From: Pseudomonadota bacterium
Lineage (GTDB): Bacteria > Pseudomonadota > Gammaproteobacteria > Burkholderiales > Burkholderiaceae_C
Length of the DNA: 42,629 nt
Direction of reading: 5' to 3'
NCBI GenBank assembly: GCA_030538605.1
Contig: JAUNTQ010000016.1
Coordinates: forward strand, 5,952 to 48,580
Below are positions 9,199 to 17,303 of this stretch, piece by piece; the stretch's first letter is position 1; each line of letters starts with the position of its first letter. The translations under genes were made by a program, and so were the position numbers. Under the pieces are notes generated by a model. That model saw only the letters and a program-made list of their open reading frames with translations. It made no database searches and had not been told where the DNA came from.

Positions 9199-9888
9199 AT
9201 GAACAAGTATCTGGCCGAATTGATCGGCACCTTCTGGCTGGTGCTGGGCGGCTGCGGCAGCGCGGTGCTGGCGGCGGCGTTTCCTGAACTGGGCATCGGC
9301 TTTGCCGGCGTGGCGCTGGCCTTCGGCCTGACGGTGCTGACGATGGCCTTTGCCATTGGCCACATCTCGGGCTGCCACCTGAACCCGGCGGTGTCGTTCG
9401 GCCTGTGGGCGGGCGGGCGCTTTGAGGGCAGGCAACTGGCCCCCTACATCGTCGCGCAGGTCATCGGCGCGGTGCTGGCGGCGGCGGCGCTTTACTTCAT
9501 CGCCAGCGGCCAGCCGGGCTGGCAGGCGGGCGGCTTTGCCAGCAACGGCTTTGGCGAGCTGTCGCCGGGCAAGTATTCGATGGCTGCCGTGCTGGTGTGC
9601 GAGGTGCTGCTGACGGCAGTGTTTCTCTTCGTCATCATGGGCGCAACCGACAAGCGCGCACCGGCTGGCTTTGCGCCCATTGCCATCGGCCTGTGCCTGA
9701 CGCTGATTCACCTGGTGAGCATTCCGGTGTCCAACACTTCGGTGAACCCGGCGCGCTCCACCGGCGTGGCGCTGTTTGCGCAGACGGCAGCGCTTGGCCA
9801 GCTGTGGCTGTTTTGGGTGGCACCCATTGTCGGCGGCATCCTCGGTGCCGTGGTTTACAAGGCGGTGGCGAGCGAGCCGCGCCACTGA
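9199..9888 (+). CDS. aqpZ: Aquaporin Z
   Basis: This 229-residue inner-membrane water channel has six hydrophobic helices and both Asn-Pro-Ala half-helices: HLNPAVS near residue 63 and SVNPARS near 184. The Arg after the second NPA belongs to the selectivity filter. The N-terminus [15 protein letters not shown] is typical of AqpZ rather than GlpF, and length is normal. A GGGAG box lies 8 nt before ATG 9199. The gene is monocistronic in appearance, followed by hairpins and a terminator before the next gene. Confidence 0.95.
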   Translation: MNKYLAELIGTFWLVLGGCGSAVLAAAFPELGIGFAGVALAFGLTVLTMAFAIGHISGCHLNPAVSFGLWAGGRFEGRQLAPYIVAQVIGAVLAAAALYFIASGQPGWQAGGFASNGFGELSPGKYSMAAVLVCEVLLTAVFLFVIMGATDKRAPAGFAPIAIGLCLTLIHLVSIPVSNTSVNPARSTGVALFAQTAALGQLWLFWVAPIVGGILGAVVYKAVASEPRH

Positions 9889-9945
9889 TCGACCTGATGG
9901 GCTGCTTGCCCTGCTTGCCCGGCCCGCATGCGGGCAAGCTCTTGC

Positions 9946-9969
9946 AAAGCGCCGCGAGGCGCTTTTTTT
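9946..9969 (+). terminator. Rho-independent terminator behind aqpZ
   Basis: The stem AAAGCGCC/GGCGCTTT (9946-9965) with a GCGA loop is followed by a T-run to 9969. Another inverted repeat, GCTTGCCCG/CGGGCAAGC (9913-9939), lies just upstream. Together they close the aqpZ transcript before the cation exporter gene. Confidence 0.85.
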
Positions 9970-10015
9970 GTGCACGCGGGCGCGCCGCACGGGCACTGCA
10001 CGGACAATGCGCGCC

Positions 10016-10948
10016 ATGTCCCAAGCCCCCTCACCATCTGCCGTGGCCGCCTGGATGACCCCGCGTCGATTGATGGTGGTGTCGGTCGCGGTGGCCGTGC
10101 TCACCATCACGCTGAAGACGCTGGCCTGGTGGATCACCGGCTCGGTGGGTCTGCTCTCAGACGCGATGGAGTCGTTCGTCAATCTGGCGGCCGCGATGTT
10201 CGGGCTGCTGATGGTGACGGTGGCCGCGCGCCCCGCCGACAAGGAGCACCCCTTCGGGCACGGCAAGGCGGAGTATTTTTCGTCCGGCTTCGAGGGCGTG
10301 CTCATCATCGGCGCGGCGGCGGCCATTATCTGGGCGGCGCTGCCGCGCTTCTGGCACCCGCAGCCGCTGGAGCAAATGGGCTGGGGCCTGGCGTTGGCGG
10401 TGGCCAGCTCGGCGCTCAATGGCGCGCTGGCCTGGGCCATGCTGCGCGCAGCCCGCGCGCACCGCTCCATCGCGCTGGAGGCCAACGCCAAGCACCTGCT
10501 GACCGATGTGTGGACATCTGCCGGCGTGGTGCTGGGCCTGCTGCTGGTGCCACTGACGGGCTGGCTGTGGCTGGATCCGCTGGTGGCCGTGGCCGTGGCG
10601 CTGAACATCGTGCGCGAGGGCTGGCGCCTGCTGTGGCGCTCCAGCCAGGGGCTGATGGACACGGCCGTGGAGCCTGAAACCCTGGCCGCCATCGAGGCTG
10701 CGCTCGCGCGTTGCGCCTCGCCGCTGGTGCGCTTTGACCACGTGATGACGCGCAAGGCCGGGCAAAGCCGCTTCGTCGATCTGCACATGCACCTGCCCGC
10801 TGGCTGGACGCTGCGCCAGGCCGCCGACATGCGCGCGCACGTGGAGCAGGCGCTGGACAGCGCGGTGCCGGGGTTGCACGCCAGCATCCAGATGCTGCCC
10901 GACGGGGTGAAGCCGCAAACCGGGCTGCACGCGCCGGATGACGCATGA
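10016..10948 (+). CDS. Cation diffusion facilitator (CDF) family efflux transporter
   Basis: This inner-membrane transporter of about 310 residues is expected to export divalent metal ions against protons. It shows the CDF layout: six hydrophobic segments within about residues 15-205, the LLSDAMESFVN motif in helix 2, HPFGHGKAEY in the first loop, HLLTDVWTS in helix 5, and a C-terminal cytoplasmic domain ending in a HMHLPAGWTL-like strand. The first metal motif has Asp but Ser/Glu where FieF has a second Asp, so the metal is uncertain. Two starts three codons apart are possible (10007 and 10016); I chose the second by family similarity. The stop codon lies within a dispersed ATGAC repeat. Confidence 0.85.
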   Translation: MSQAPSPSAVAAWMTPRRLMVVSVAVAVLTITLKTLAWWITGSVGLLSDAMESFVNLAAAMFGLLMVTVAARPADKEHPFGHGKAEYFSSGFEGVLIIGAAAAIIWAALPRFWHPQPLEQMGWGLALAVASSALNGALAWAMLRAARAHRSIALEANAKHLLTDVWTSAGVVLGLLLVPLTGWLWLDPLVAVAVALNIVREGWRLLWRSSQGLMDTAVEPETLAAIEAALARCASPLVRFDHVMTRKAGQSRFVDLHMHLPAGWTLRQAADMRAHVEQALDSAVPGLHASIQMLPDGVKPQTGLHAPDDA

Positions 10949-10978
10949 CCGCGTTCTGGCGAACGCATGACAAATGAC
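10945..10978. repeat. ATGAC/TGGC hairpin repeat, copy 1
   Basis: The layout is ATGACC, stem GCGTTC, loop TGGC, stem GAACGC, then ATGACAAATGAC. Other copies with different but still paired stems lie at 13476, 41831 and 41905. This copy overlaps the stop codon of the cation exporter gene. Confidence 0.8.
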
Positions 10979-11028
10979 GGAAGGCGTCAGCCTTCACACA
11001 GCCCCAGCGCAGCCCTGTCCCTCAAAAG

Positions 11029-11128
11029 GTCGCGGAGCAGGCCATCCCAGGCCACCCGAGCCGGGGTCTGCCCGGCGACCGGTGGCGTCCCCCTGGGGGG
11101 ATGACGCGCGCAGCGCGGCTCAGGGGGA
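11029..11128. repeat. Dispersed CGCGGAGCAGGCCA repeat with CCCCCTG/CAGGGGG hairpin
   Basis: This intergenic stretch shares the CGCGGAGCAGGCCA...CCAGG core with 15243-15358. It contains a palindrome around 11089-11102 and an inverted repeat CCCCCTG/CAGGGGG whose outer arm ends at about 11127. That lies 4 nt behind the minus-strand gene, where it could act as its 3'-end hairpin. Confidence 0.65.
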
Positions 11129-11131
11129 ATG

Positions 11132-11692
11132 TCAGTACATCGACTGCGGCCTGGTGCGCGGATACAGCGCGGCGCATTCGGCCGATGCGTCCGACTTGCC
11201 TTTGCAGTGCTGCCAGCCGCAGGCATCACGGCGGAAGGGGTTGCCGCCCGCTTCGGTCAGGCAGCGCCCGAGCGGGGTGGCGCGGTTGGGCACGGTGGGC
11301 ACCAGCACGTTGCCGCTGCTGGCCGGGCAGTCGCCCTGCCCCCAGCGGCCATCGCAGTGCTGGCGCATGCAGCGGTCGCGCGCGGCCATGTTCATGCCGG
11401 CGTGGTCCATGCAGCTCTTGAGGCTGGCATGGGGGTTGGCCTGCGGGTTGGCGCTGGAGCGGAAGGGGCGCTCGTGCGGGGCGGGCTGGGGCAGCGCATC
11501 GGCAGGCGCGGCGCGCGGCTGGCCCGCCTGCGCGGCGCGGTGCTGGCGCACGGCTTCGATGGCCTGCGGCGAGTTGGACTGCGCCTGCGCGAGCGCGGGC
11601 AACAGCCAAGCCATCAGCGCAAGCGCGAGCGCCAGCCACAGCGCCTGGGTATTCAAAGCGAGGCTTGAGAGCCGTGAAGTGCGGGTGTGCAT
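11132..11692 (-). CDS. Exported cysteine-rich protein of unknown function
   Basis: The product has 186 residues. A long hydrophobic segment (LWLALALALMAWLLPALAQAQ, about 19-39) ends in a signal-peptidase-like ALAQAQ, so it is probably exported to the periplasm. The C-terminal half has two related Cys blocks: SCMDHAGMNMAARDRCMRQHC...DCP and RCLTEAGGNPFRRDACGWQHC...ECAALYP, each with spaced cysteines and a CxxxxC pattern that could form disulfides. I recognise no named family. ATG 11692 has an AAAGG box; an upstream GTG at 11725 would add 11 residues. It is downstream of ybeY on the same strand, about 100 nt away. Confidence 0.7.
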   Translation of the reverse strand: MHTRTSRLSSLALNTQALWLALALALMAWLLPALAQAQSNSPQAIEAVRQHRAAQAGQPRAAPADALPQPAPHERPFRSSANPQANPHASLKSCMDHAGMNMAARDRCMRQHCDGRWGQGDCPASSGNVLVPTVPNRATPLGRCLTEAGGNPFRRDACGWQHCKGKSDASAECAALYPRTRPQSMY

Positions 11693-11794
11693 GCGAACGC
11701 CTTTGCAACGGTGGGTGGCGTTCACCTTACCGCCGAATGCCCGCCGGGATCCTGCGCGCCGGCAAGGCAGATGTAACCGTTGGTCGGCGCGGGG

Positions 11795-12259
11795 CTAGAC
11801 GTAGGGGTTGGGCACGCCCAGGGCGGCGAGGATGCGCGCTTCTTCGGCCTCCATCGCTTCGGCTTCTGCATCGCCGTGTTCGTGGTCCCAGCCTTGCGCG
11901 TGCAGCGCGCCGTGCACGAGCAAATGGGCGTAGTGCGCGGCCAGCGGCTTGCGCTGCTCGCTCGCCTCGCGCGCGAGCACGGGGGCGCAAAGCACCAGGT
12001 CGGCCATCACCACCGGCGCGCCGCTGTAGTCGAAGGTGAGCACGTTGGTGGCGTAGTCCTTGCCGCGAAATTCGCGGTTCAGCCGCTGGCCCTCATCGGT
12101 GCCGACCACGCGCACGGCGAGTTCGGCGGCCTGCACATCTGCGCCCAGCGCGTTGCGCAGCCAGCGGGCCACGTGGTGGCGCGGCAAGGCGGCGCGGTGG
12201 GCGGCCACGTCGTCAAAGCGGGCGAACTGCAAGCTGAGTTGAAGCGGGGGCAAGGGCAT
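11795..12259 (-). CDS. ybeY: Endoribonuclease YbeY (rRNA maturation)
   Basis: YbeY is a zinc metalloprotein that takes part in 16S rRNA 3'-end processing and 70S ribosome quality control. The 154-residue product has the family hallmark [16 protein letters not shown] near residues 115-130, supplying the three zinc-binding histidines of HxxxHxxxxxH, and the [18 protein letters not shown] strand before it. The start at 12259 gives the normal length; an upstream ATG at 12325 would add 22 non-conserved residues. The common neighbours phoH and corC are not beside it. A large inverted repeat lies directly upstream. Confidence 0.95.
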   Translation of the reverse strand: MPLPPLQLSLQFARFDDVAAHRAALPRHHVARWLRNALGADVQAAELAVRVVGTDEGQRLNREFRGKDYATNVLTFDYSGAPVVMADLVLCAPVLAREASEQRKPLAAHYAHLLVHGALHAQGWDHEHGDAEAEAMEAEEARILAALGVPNPYV

Positions 12260-12329
12260 GGGTGGAGCGGATGGCGAAGGCGAAACGACCACCTTGCTGC
12301 GGCGGCTGTTGCGGGTGGCATTCACATTT

Positions 12330-12419
12330 CACCGCAGAGGGGCAGAGAACGCAGCGTTTCGCAGAGGAAATACTTGGGCTTCCTCTGCGAAACGCTGCGT
12401 TCTCTGTGCCTCTGCGGTG
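12330..12419. repeat. Large inverted repeat of the CACCGCAGAGG family
   Basis: Two 40-nt arms (12330-12369 and 12380-12419) match with about two mismatches around a 10-nt loop. The sequence is of the CACCGCAGAGG...GCAGAGAACGCAG type seen scattered in many bacterial genomes. It fills most of the gap between ybeY and the dehydrogenase gene, beside hairpin repeat copy B. Confidence 0.85.
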
Positions 12420-12440
12420 AGGGTATTGAATCAAAACAAT

Positions 12441-12516
12441 AGCTGCTTACGCACGTTTTAAAAAGATTTCACATACAAAATCATCTTAAATTGCTTTAAA
12501 ACGTGCGCAAGCAGCT
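12441..12516. repeat. 76-nt hairpin repeat, copy B
   Basis: Arms 12441-12464 and 12493-12516. The outer 16 nt pair except for one mismatch, and the arms read CGCACG/CGTGCG where copy A has CGTACG, a paired change. A T-run follows. It starts 17 nt behind the dehydrogenase stop codon (minus strand), where TTGTTTTG follows the hairpin. Confidence 0.9.
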
Positions 12517-12533
12517 TCTCTTTTTTATATACC

Positions 12534-13451
12534 TTACTTCAACCGCTTGATGAGGCTGGAGGTATCCCAGCGCGCGCCGCCCATCTGCTGCACGTCGGCA
12601 TAGAACTGATCGACCAGCGCAGTGACGGGCAGGCGTGCGCCGTTGCGCTTGGCCTCATCCAGCACCAGGCCCAGGTCCTTGCGCATCCAGTCGACGGCGA
12701 AGCCGAAGTCGAACTGGTCTTGCACCATGGTCTTGCCACGGTTGTCCATCTGCCAGCTTTGCGCCGCGCCCTTGCCGATCACATCCAGCACCTGCGGCAT
12801 GTCGAGCCCCGCGCGCTGGCCGAAGGCGATGGCTTCGGACAGGCCCTGCACCAGCCCGGCGATGCAGATCTGGTTGACCATCTTGGTCAGCTGCCCGGCG
12901 CCGCTCGGCCCCATGAGCGTGAAGGCGCGCGAGAAGGCCATGGCCACGGGCCGCACGCGCTCGAAATCGACCGGATCGCCGCCGCACATCACCGTCAGCT
13001 GGCCGTTCTGCGCGCCGGCCTGCCCGCCCGACACCGGCGCGTCCATGAAGGAAAAGCCCCGCGCACGCGCCACCGCATACAACTCGCGCGCCACGTTGGC
13101 CGAGGCCGTGGTGTGATCGACGAACACCGCCTCGGCCGGCATGCCGGCGAAGGCGCCGCTGTCGCCCAGCGTGACTTGCCGCAGGTCGTCGTCGTTGCCC
13201 ACGCAGCAGAACACGATGTCGGCGTCGGCGGCGGCTTCGCGCGGCGTGGGGGCGCGCTTCACGCGCTCGGTCGATGCCAGCTCCCGCACGAAGGCTTCGG
13301 CCTTCGGGGCGCTGCGGTTGTACACGGTGACCGTGTGTCCCGCCAGCGCCAGGTGCGCGGCCATGGGGTAGCCCATCACGCCCAGGCCGAGAAAGGCGAC
13401 CTGGCGGGGGTGGGCGGGTTCGTAGGTTTTGGCTTGGGTGGAGGTGTTCAT
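12534..13451 (-). CDS. NAD(P)-dependent beta-hydroxyacid dehydrogenase (3-hydroxyisobutyrate dehydrogenase family)
   Basis: The 305-residue cytoplasmic enzyme oxidises a short 3-hydroxyacid such as 3-hydroxyisobutyrate, tartronate semialdehyde (reverse) or a related compound. The Rossmann motif FLGLGVMGYPMA (about 20-31) binds the nucleotide, DAPVSGGQAGAQNGQL is the substrate-site signature, and GQLTKMVNQ carries the catalytic Lys. Length and domain order are normal. The neighbours do not reveal its pathway. No clear ribosome binding site precedes ATG 13451, but an upstream start is not supported. Confidence 0.9.
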   Translation of the reverse strand: MNTSTQAKTYEPAHPRQVAFLGLGVMGYPMAAHLALAGHTVTVYNRSAPKAEAFVRELASTERVKRAPTPREAAADADIVFCCVGNDDDLRQVTLGDSGAFAGMPAEAVFVDHTTASANVARELYAVARARGFSFMDAPVSGGQAGAQNGQLTVMCGGDPVDFERVRPVAMAFSRAFTLMGPSGAGQLTKMVNQICIAGLVQGLSEAIAFGQRAGLDMPQVLDVIGKGAAQSWQMDNRGKTMVQDQFDFGFAVDWMRKDLGLVLDEAKRNGARLPVTALVDQFYADVQQMGGARWDTSSLIKRLK

Positions 13452-13475
13452 GCGGGCATTCTAGGAAAGCGGGGC

Positions 13476-13516
13476 ATGACGAATGACTGCGCCCTGGCGG
13501 GCGCATGACGAATGAC
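13476..13516. repeat. ATGAC/TGGC hairpin repeat, copy 2
   Basis: The layout is ATGACGAATGAC, then TGCGCCC-TGGC-GGGCGC, then ATGACGAATGAC. The stem GCGCCC/GGGCGC differs from copy 1 but still pairs fully. It lies in the 94-nt gap between the dehydrogenase start and the next minus-strand gene; GGTCATTCGTC at that gene's stop codon (13544-13554) is a further partial match. Confidence 0.8.
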
Positions 13517-13545
13517 CTGCGGCCCCGGCACGTCCGACGCGGTGG

Positions 13546-13995
13546 TCATTCGTCCTTGACGACGTCAAACCAGCGCCGCCAACCCCATCCGCGCGAGACA
13601 CCTGCCACGCGCGGCCAGACGGGCATGCGCCAGACGGGCCGCGCGTGCAGGCGCAGCGTCCATGGCGCATCGGCCAGAAAGCGGAACTGCACGGCACCGG
13701 GCGGCAGCAGGCGCAGGCCGCTGAACATGTCCGTCGCATACGGCACGCCGATGCGTGCGCTGTCCAGCCGCTGGCCGTGCGCGCCCAGCAGGTGAATGGA
13801 CAGGCTTTCTTCAAACGGCACGTCGTCGGTGAGAAACAGCAGCCAGCCGGCGGGGCACTGCACGGCGGCTTCGAGCACGCAGCCAGGCACGGGGCCGCCC
13901 AGCGGGGCATCGCCCGCCCACACCATGCAAAGCGGCGGCTGATGTGCGTGCTGCGGTGCCAGCGGCTGCACGCGGATGTGCGGCGCGAGCTGCAC
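13546..13995 (-). CDS. Hypothetical protein downstream of pilU
   Basis: The product has 149 residues, no signal peptide and no membrane segment. The sequence has ordinary, balanced composition (for example LLFLTDDVPFEESLSIHLLGAHGQRL) and ends in WFDVVKDE, unlike the Arg/Ser/Cys-rich reading of other frames, so I take it as real. It begins with GTG at 13995, 40 nt behind the pilU stop on the same strand, which suggests co-transcription with pilU. I do not recognise a family. A twitching-motility accessory role would be guesswork. Confidence 0.6.
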   Translation of the reverse strand: MQLAPHIRVQPLAPQHAHQPPLCMVWAGDAPLGGPVPGCVLEAAVQCPAGWLLFLTDDVPFEESLSIHLLGAHGQRLDSARIGVPYATDMFSGLRLLPPGAVQFRFLADAPWTLRLHARPVWRMPVWPRVAGVSRGWGWRRWFDVVKDE

Positions 13996-14035
13996 GGCAC
14001 CCCGGCTTCAGCGCATGCGGGTGAGGCGGGGGGGA

Positions 14036-15172
14036 TCAGACGATTTGCAGATGCTCGGTGCCTGCGGCCAGGTCGAGCGACTTGGCGCGCTTGCTGGTGA
14101 GCTTGATCTGCAGGCGCAAATCGTTGGCCGAGTCGGCGTTGCGCAGCGCGTCTTCGTAGCTGATGAGGTTGGCCTCGAAGGCGTCGAACAGGGCCTGATC
14201 GAACGTCTGCATGCCCAGCTCGCGGCTTTTCTTCATGATCTCCTTGATCTCGCCGACTTCGCCTTTGAAGATCAAATCGGAAATCAGCGGGGAGTTCAGC
14301 AGGATCTCGACCACCGCCGTGCGGCCCTTGCCGTCCTGCTTGGCGATCAGGCGCTGCGAGATGAGCGAGCGCAGGTTAAGCGACAAGTCCATCAAGAGTT
14401 GCTGGCGGCGCTCTTCGGGGAAGAAGTTGATGATGCGGTCAAGCGCCTGGTTGGCCGAGTTGGCGTGCAGCGTGGCCAGGCACAGGTGGCCGGTTTCGGC
14501 AAAGGCCACCGCATGCTCCATCGTCTCGCGGTCGCGGATCTCGCCCATCAGGATCACGTCAGGGGCCTGGCGCAGGGTGTTTTTCAGCGCGGCTTCCCAG
14601 TCTTCGGTGTCCAGGCCCACTTCGCGCTGGGTGACGACGCAGTTCTTGTGCGGGTGCACGAATTCGACCGGGTCTTCAATGGTGATGATGTGGCCCTGGC
14701 TGTTGACGTTGCGCCAGTCGACCATGGCCGCCAGCGTGGTCGACTTGCCCGAGCCGGTGGCGCCCACAAGGATGGTCAGCCCGCGCTTGCTCATGGCCAC
14801 GTCTTTCAGCACCTGCGGCATGCCCAGCTTGTCGATGGTGGGCAGCTCTTGCGGAATCACCCGCATCACCATGCCCACGTGGCCCTGCTGCACGAAGGCG
14901 TTGCAGCGAAAGCGGCCGATGCCGGCGGGGCTGATGGCGAAGTTGCATTCCTTGGTGCGCTCGAACTCCGCCGCCTGCTTGTCGTTCATCACGCTGCGCA
15001 CCAGCGCCAGCGTGTGCGCGCTGGTGAGGTTCTGCGACGAGACCTTGGTCACCTTGCCATCGACCTTGATGGCGGGCGGAAAGTCGGCGGTGATGAACAA
15101 GTCGCTGCCCTTGCGCGTGAGCATGAGCTTGAGCAGGTCGTTGATGAATTTGCTGGCCTGATCGCGTTCCAT
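14036..15172 (-). CDS. pilU: PilT-like retraction ATPase PilU
   Basis: PilU is a hexameric cytoplasmic ATPase that helps PilT retract type IVa pili during twitching motility. The 378-residue product has Walker A VGATGSGKSTT (about 130-140), the Asp box ITIEDPVEF, Walker B ILMGEIRD and His box GHLCLATLHANS. It is longer at the C-terminus than PilT, as is usual for PilU, and has a divergent version of the PilT AIRNLIRE end motif. It lies downstream of pilT with a 188-nt gap that holds a dispersed repeat. Confidence 0.95.
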   Translation of the reverse strand: MERDQASKFINDLLKLMLTRKGSDLFITADFPPAIKVDGKVTKVSSQNLTSAHTLALVRSVMNDKQAAEFERTKECNFAISPAGIGRFRCNAFVQQGHVGMVMRVIPQELPTIDKLGMPQVLKDVAMSKRGLTILVGATGSGKSTTLAAMVDWRNVNSQGHIITIEDPVEFVHPHKNCVVTQREVGLDTEDWEAALKNTLRQAPDVILMGEIRDRETMEHAVAFAETGHLCLATLHANSANQALDRIINFFPEERRQQLLMDLSLNLRSLISQRLIAKQDGKGRTAVVEILLNSPLISDLIFKGEVGEIKEIMKKSRELGMQTFDQALFDAFEANLISYEDALRNADSANDLRLQIKLTSKRAKSLDLAAGTEHLQIV

Positions 15173-15242
15173 GTGTCTGTTCCTTCATTGACGCCTGGTC
15201 GGCGCGCTTTCAATTCGTTCGGGGAGTGCACTTGCTCGAATG

Positions 15243-15358
15243 GCCGCGGAGCAGGCCAAGCCAGGGTGCCCGCGCAAGGGCTTGGCCCGCCCGCTGGGCA
15301 CGCCCCCGGACGGGGGGTGGCGAAACAATGCGAAGCATGTGGAGCCTGGGGGCGAGCC
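15243..15358. repeat. Dispersed CGCGGAGCAGGCCA repeat between pilT and pilU
   Basis: The repeat shares the CGCGGAGCAGGCCA...CCAGG core with 11029-11128 and continues with GGGCTTGGCCCGCC, CCCCCGGACGGGGGG and a CCTGGGGG end. It fills nearly all of the pilT-pilU gap and could fold into a strong structure there, lowering pilU expression relative to pilT. Similar GGGCTTGGCC sequence is near 26265. Confidence 0.65.
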
Positions 15359-15360
15359 TT

Positions 15361-16404
15361 TTATCCGGGGAAGTTTTCCGGGATCTTGGCCTTGGCGCGC
15401 GCCTCGGCGTTGCTGATGACGTTGCGGCGCACCAGCTCGGTGAGGTTCTGGTCGAGCGTCTGCATGCCCATGGCGTTGCCGGTCTGGATGGACGAGTACA
15501 TCTGCGCCACCTTGGCTTCGCGGATCAGGTTGCGGATGGCGGGGGTGCCCAGCATGATCTCGTGTGCGGCCACGCGGCCCGAGCCGTCCTTGGTCTTGCA
15601 CAGCGTTTGCGAGATGACGGCCACCAGCGATTCGCTCAGCATGGCGCGCACCATCTCTTTTTCTTCGGCGGGGAACACGTCGATGATGCGATCCACCGTC
15701 TTGGCGGCGCTGGAGGTGTGCAGGGTGCCGAAGACCAAGTGGCCGGTTTCAGCGGCGGTCATGGCCAGGCGAATGGTTTCCAGGTCGCGCATCTCGCCCA
15801 CCAGAATGGCGTCGGGGTCTTCGCGCAGGGCGCTGCGCAGCGCGTTGGAGAAGCTGTGGGTCATGGGGCCCACCTCGCGCTGGTTGATCAGGCACTTTTT
15901 CGATTCGTGCACGAATTCGATCGGGTCTTCCACCGTCAGCACGTGGCCGTATTCAGACTCGTTCAGGTGGTTGATCATGGCCGCCAGCGTGGTCGACTTG
16001 CCCGAGCCGGTGGGGCCGGTGACCAGCACCATGCCGCGGGGCTTGAGCGACAGGTCGCCAAAGATCTTGGGCGCGTTGAGCTGCTCCAGCGTGAGGATCT
16101 TGCTGGGAATCGTGCGCAGCACGCCGGCTGCGCCCCGGTTCTGGTTGAAGGCGTTGACGCGAAAGCGCGCCAGGCCTTCGATCTCGAACGAGAAGTCCAC
16201 CTCCAGGTTTTCTTCGTACACCTTGCGCTGGGTGTCGTTCATGATGTCGTAGAGCATCGCGAAGACCTGCTTGTGTTCGAGCGGCTCCACGTTCAGGCGC
16301 CGCACGTCGCCGTGCACCCGGATCATGGGCGGCAGGCCGGCGGAAAGGTGCAGGTCGGAGGCCTTGTTCTTGACGCTGAAGGCCAACAGTTGGGTGATGT
16401 CCAC
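15361..16404 (-). CDS. pilT: Type IV pilus retraction ATPase PilT
   Basis: PilT is the main hexameric motor for depolymerising type IVa pili at the inner membrane. The 347-residue product starts MDITQLLAFSVKNKASDLHLS, has Walker A GPTGSGKSTT (about 130-139), Asp box VEDPIEF, Walker B ILVGEMRDLE, His box GHLVFGTLHTSSA and the PilT-specific end motif AIRNLIRE. All are intact. It is divergent from yggS with only 39 nt between the start codons, a conserved arrangement in Burkholderiales and Pseudomonas, so the two promoters must overlap. Confidence 0.97.
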   Translation of the reverse strand: MDITQLLAFSVKNKASDLHLSAGLPPMIRVHGDVRRLNVEPLEHKQVFAMLYDIMNDTQRKVYEENLEVDFSFEIEGLARFRVNAFNQNRGAAGVLRTIPSKILTLEQLNAPKIFGDLSLKPRGMVLVTGPTGSGKSTTLAAMINHLNESEYGHVLTVEDPIEFVHESKKCLINQREVGPMTHSFSNALRSALREDPDAILVGEMRDLETIRLAMTAAETGHLVFGTLHTSSAAKTVDRIIDVFPAEEKEMVRAMLSESLVAVISQTLCKTKDGSGRVAAHEIMLGTPAIRNLIREAKVAQMYSSIQTGNAMGMQTLDQNLTELVRRNVISNAEARAKAKIPENFPG

Positions 16405-16443
16405 AGGAAAACCTTGGTTTCAGTTTGATACGCTGCGGCGATT

Positions 16444-17148
16444 ATGACGAGCATTGCCCACCAACTCCAACAGGTGCGTGACCGGATCGCCACAGCTTGC
16501 GCATCGGCTGGGCGCGATGTGCAGGACGTCACGCTGCTGGCGGTCTCCAAGACCTTTCCCGCCGCTGCCGTGCGCGCGGCCCACGCGGCGGGCCAGCGCG
16601 CCTTTGGCGAGAACTACATCCAGGAAGGCGTGGACAAGATCGCCGCGCTGGCCGATGTGCCGGGCATCGCCTGGCACTGCATCGGCCCCATTCAAAGCAA
16701 CAAGACGCGGCTGGTGGCCACGCATTTCGACTGGGCGCACACCATCGACCGGCTGAAAACCGCCGAGCGCCTGTCGGCCCAGCGGCCGGCCCATTTGCCG
16801 CCGCTGAACGTGTGCCTTCAGATCAACATCGACGGCGGCCCGACCAAGGCAGGCGTGCCGCCGGGCGAGGCGGAGGCGCTGGCGCTGGCGCGCGCCGTGG
16901 CCGCCCTGCCGCGCCTGCGCCTGCGCGGGCTGATGACGATCCCCGAGCCTGCGCCCGACTTCAAGAGCGCATACGCCGTGCATGCGCGCGCCAAGGCGCT
17001 GTTCGACGCGCTGAACGCGGCGGGCCTGCGGCTGGACACGCTGTCGATGGGCATGAGCGCCGACATGGAAGCGGCCATCGCCGCAGGCAGCACGCTGGTG
17101 CGCGTAGGCACGGCCATCTTCGGGGCGCGGGGTGTGAGGGCTGGGTGA
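16444..17148 (+). CDS. yggS: YggS-family pyridoxal-phosphate homeostasis protein
   Basis: The 234-residue cytoplasmic protein binds PLP without a known enzymatic activity and helps balance vitamin B6 and amino-acid pools. It is a single alanine-racemase-like barrel. The PLP lysine lies in LLAVSKTFPA (about residue 36); other family motifs are FGENYIQE, WHCIGPIQSNK, GLMTIP, LSMGMSADMEAAI and a C-terminal VRVGTAIFG. Length is normal. It is divergent from pilT. Downstream is a block of inverted repeats and then the convergent rtcR gene. Confidence 0.96.
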   Translation: MTSIAHQLQQVRDRIATACASAGRDVQDVTLLAVSKTFPAAAVRAAHAAGQRAFGENYIQEGVDKIAALADVPGIAWHCIGPIQSNKTRLVATHFDWAHTIDRLKTAERLSAQRPAHLPPLNVCLQINIDGGPTKAGVPPGEAEALALARAVAALPRLRLRGLMTIPEPAPDFKSAYAVHARAKALFDALNAAGLRLDTLSMGMSADMEAAIAAGSTLVRVGTAIFGARGVRAG

Positions 17149-17197
17149 GTTGCTGAACTTCCGGACGCGGAGGACGCAAAAGAATAAAGAAAAAGTG

Positions 17198-17273
17198 AGC
17201 TGCTTGCGCACGTTTTTAAAAAAATTCAGCACGTTTTATATTTGAAATTGTTTTAAAACGTACGCAAGCAGCT
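17198..17273. repeat. 76-nt hairpin repeat, copy C
   Basis: Arms 17198-17221 and 17250-17273, with a 28-nt centre containing ATTCA/TGAAAT as in copy A. The left arm has CGCACG and the right CGTACG, giving one mismatch. An A-rich stretch precedes and a CATCTTTTA stretch follows. It lies between two convergent genes. Confidence 0.9.
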
Positions 17274-17303
17274 CATCTTTTATTCAATCAAACGTCTTTC
17301 TTT

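Noticed and set aside
13976-16252. 758-residue plus-strand frame across pilU and pilT
   Set aside because: Antisense to two well-recognised ATPases; the apparent length only reflects high GC and few stops.
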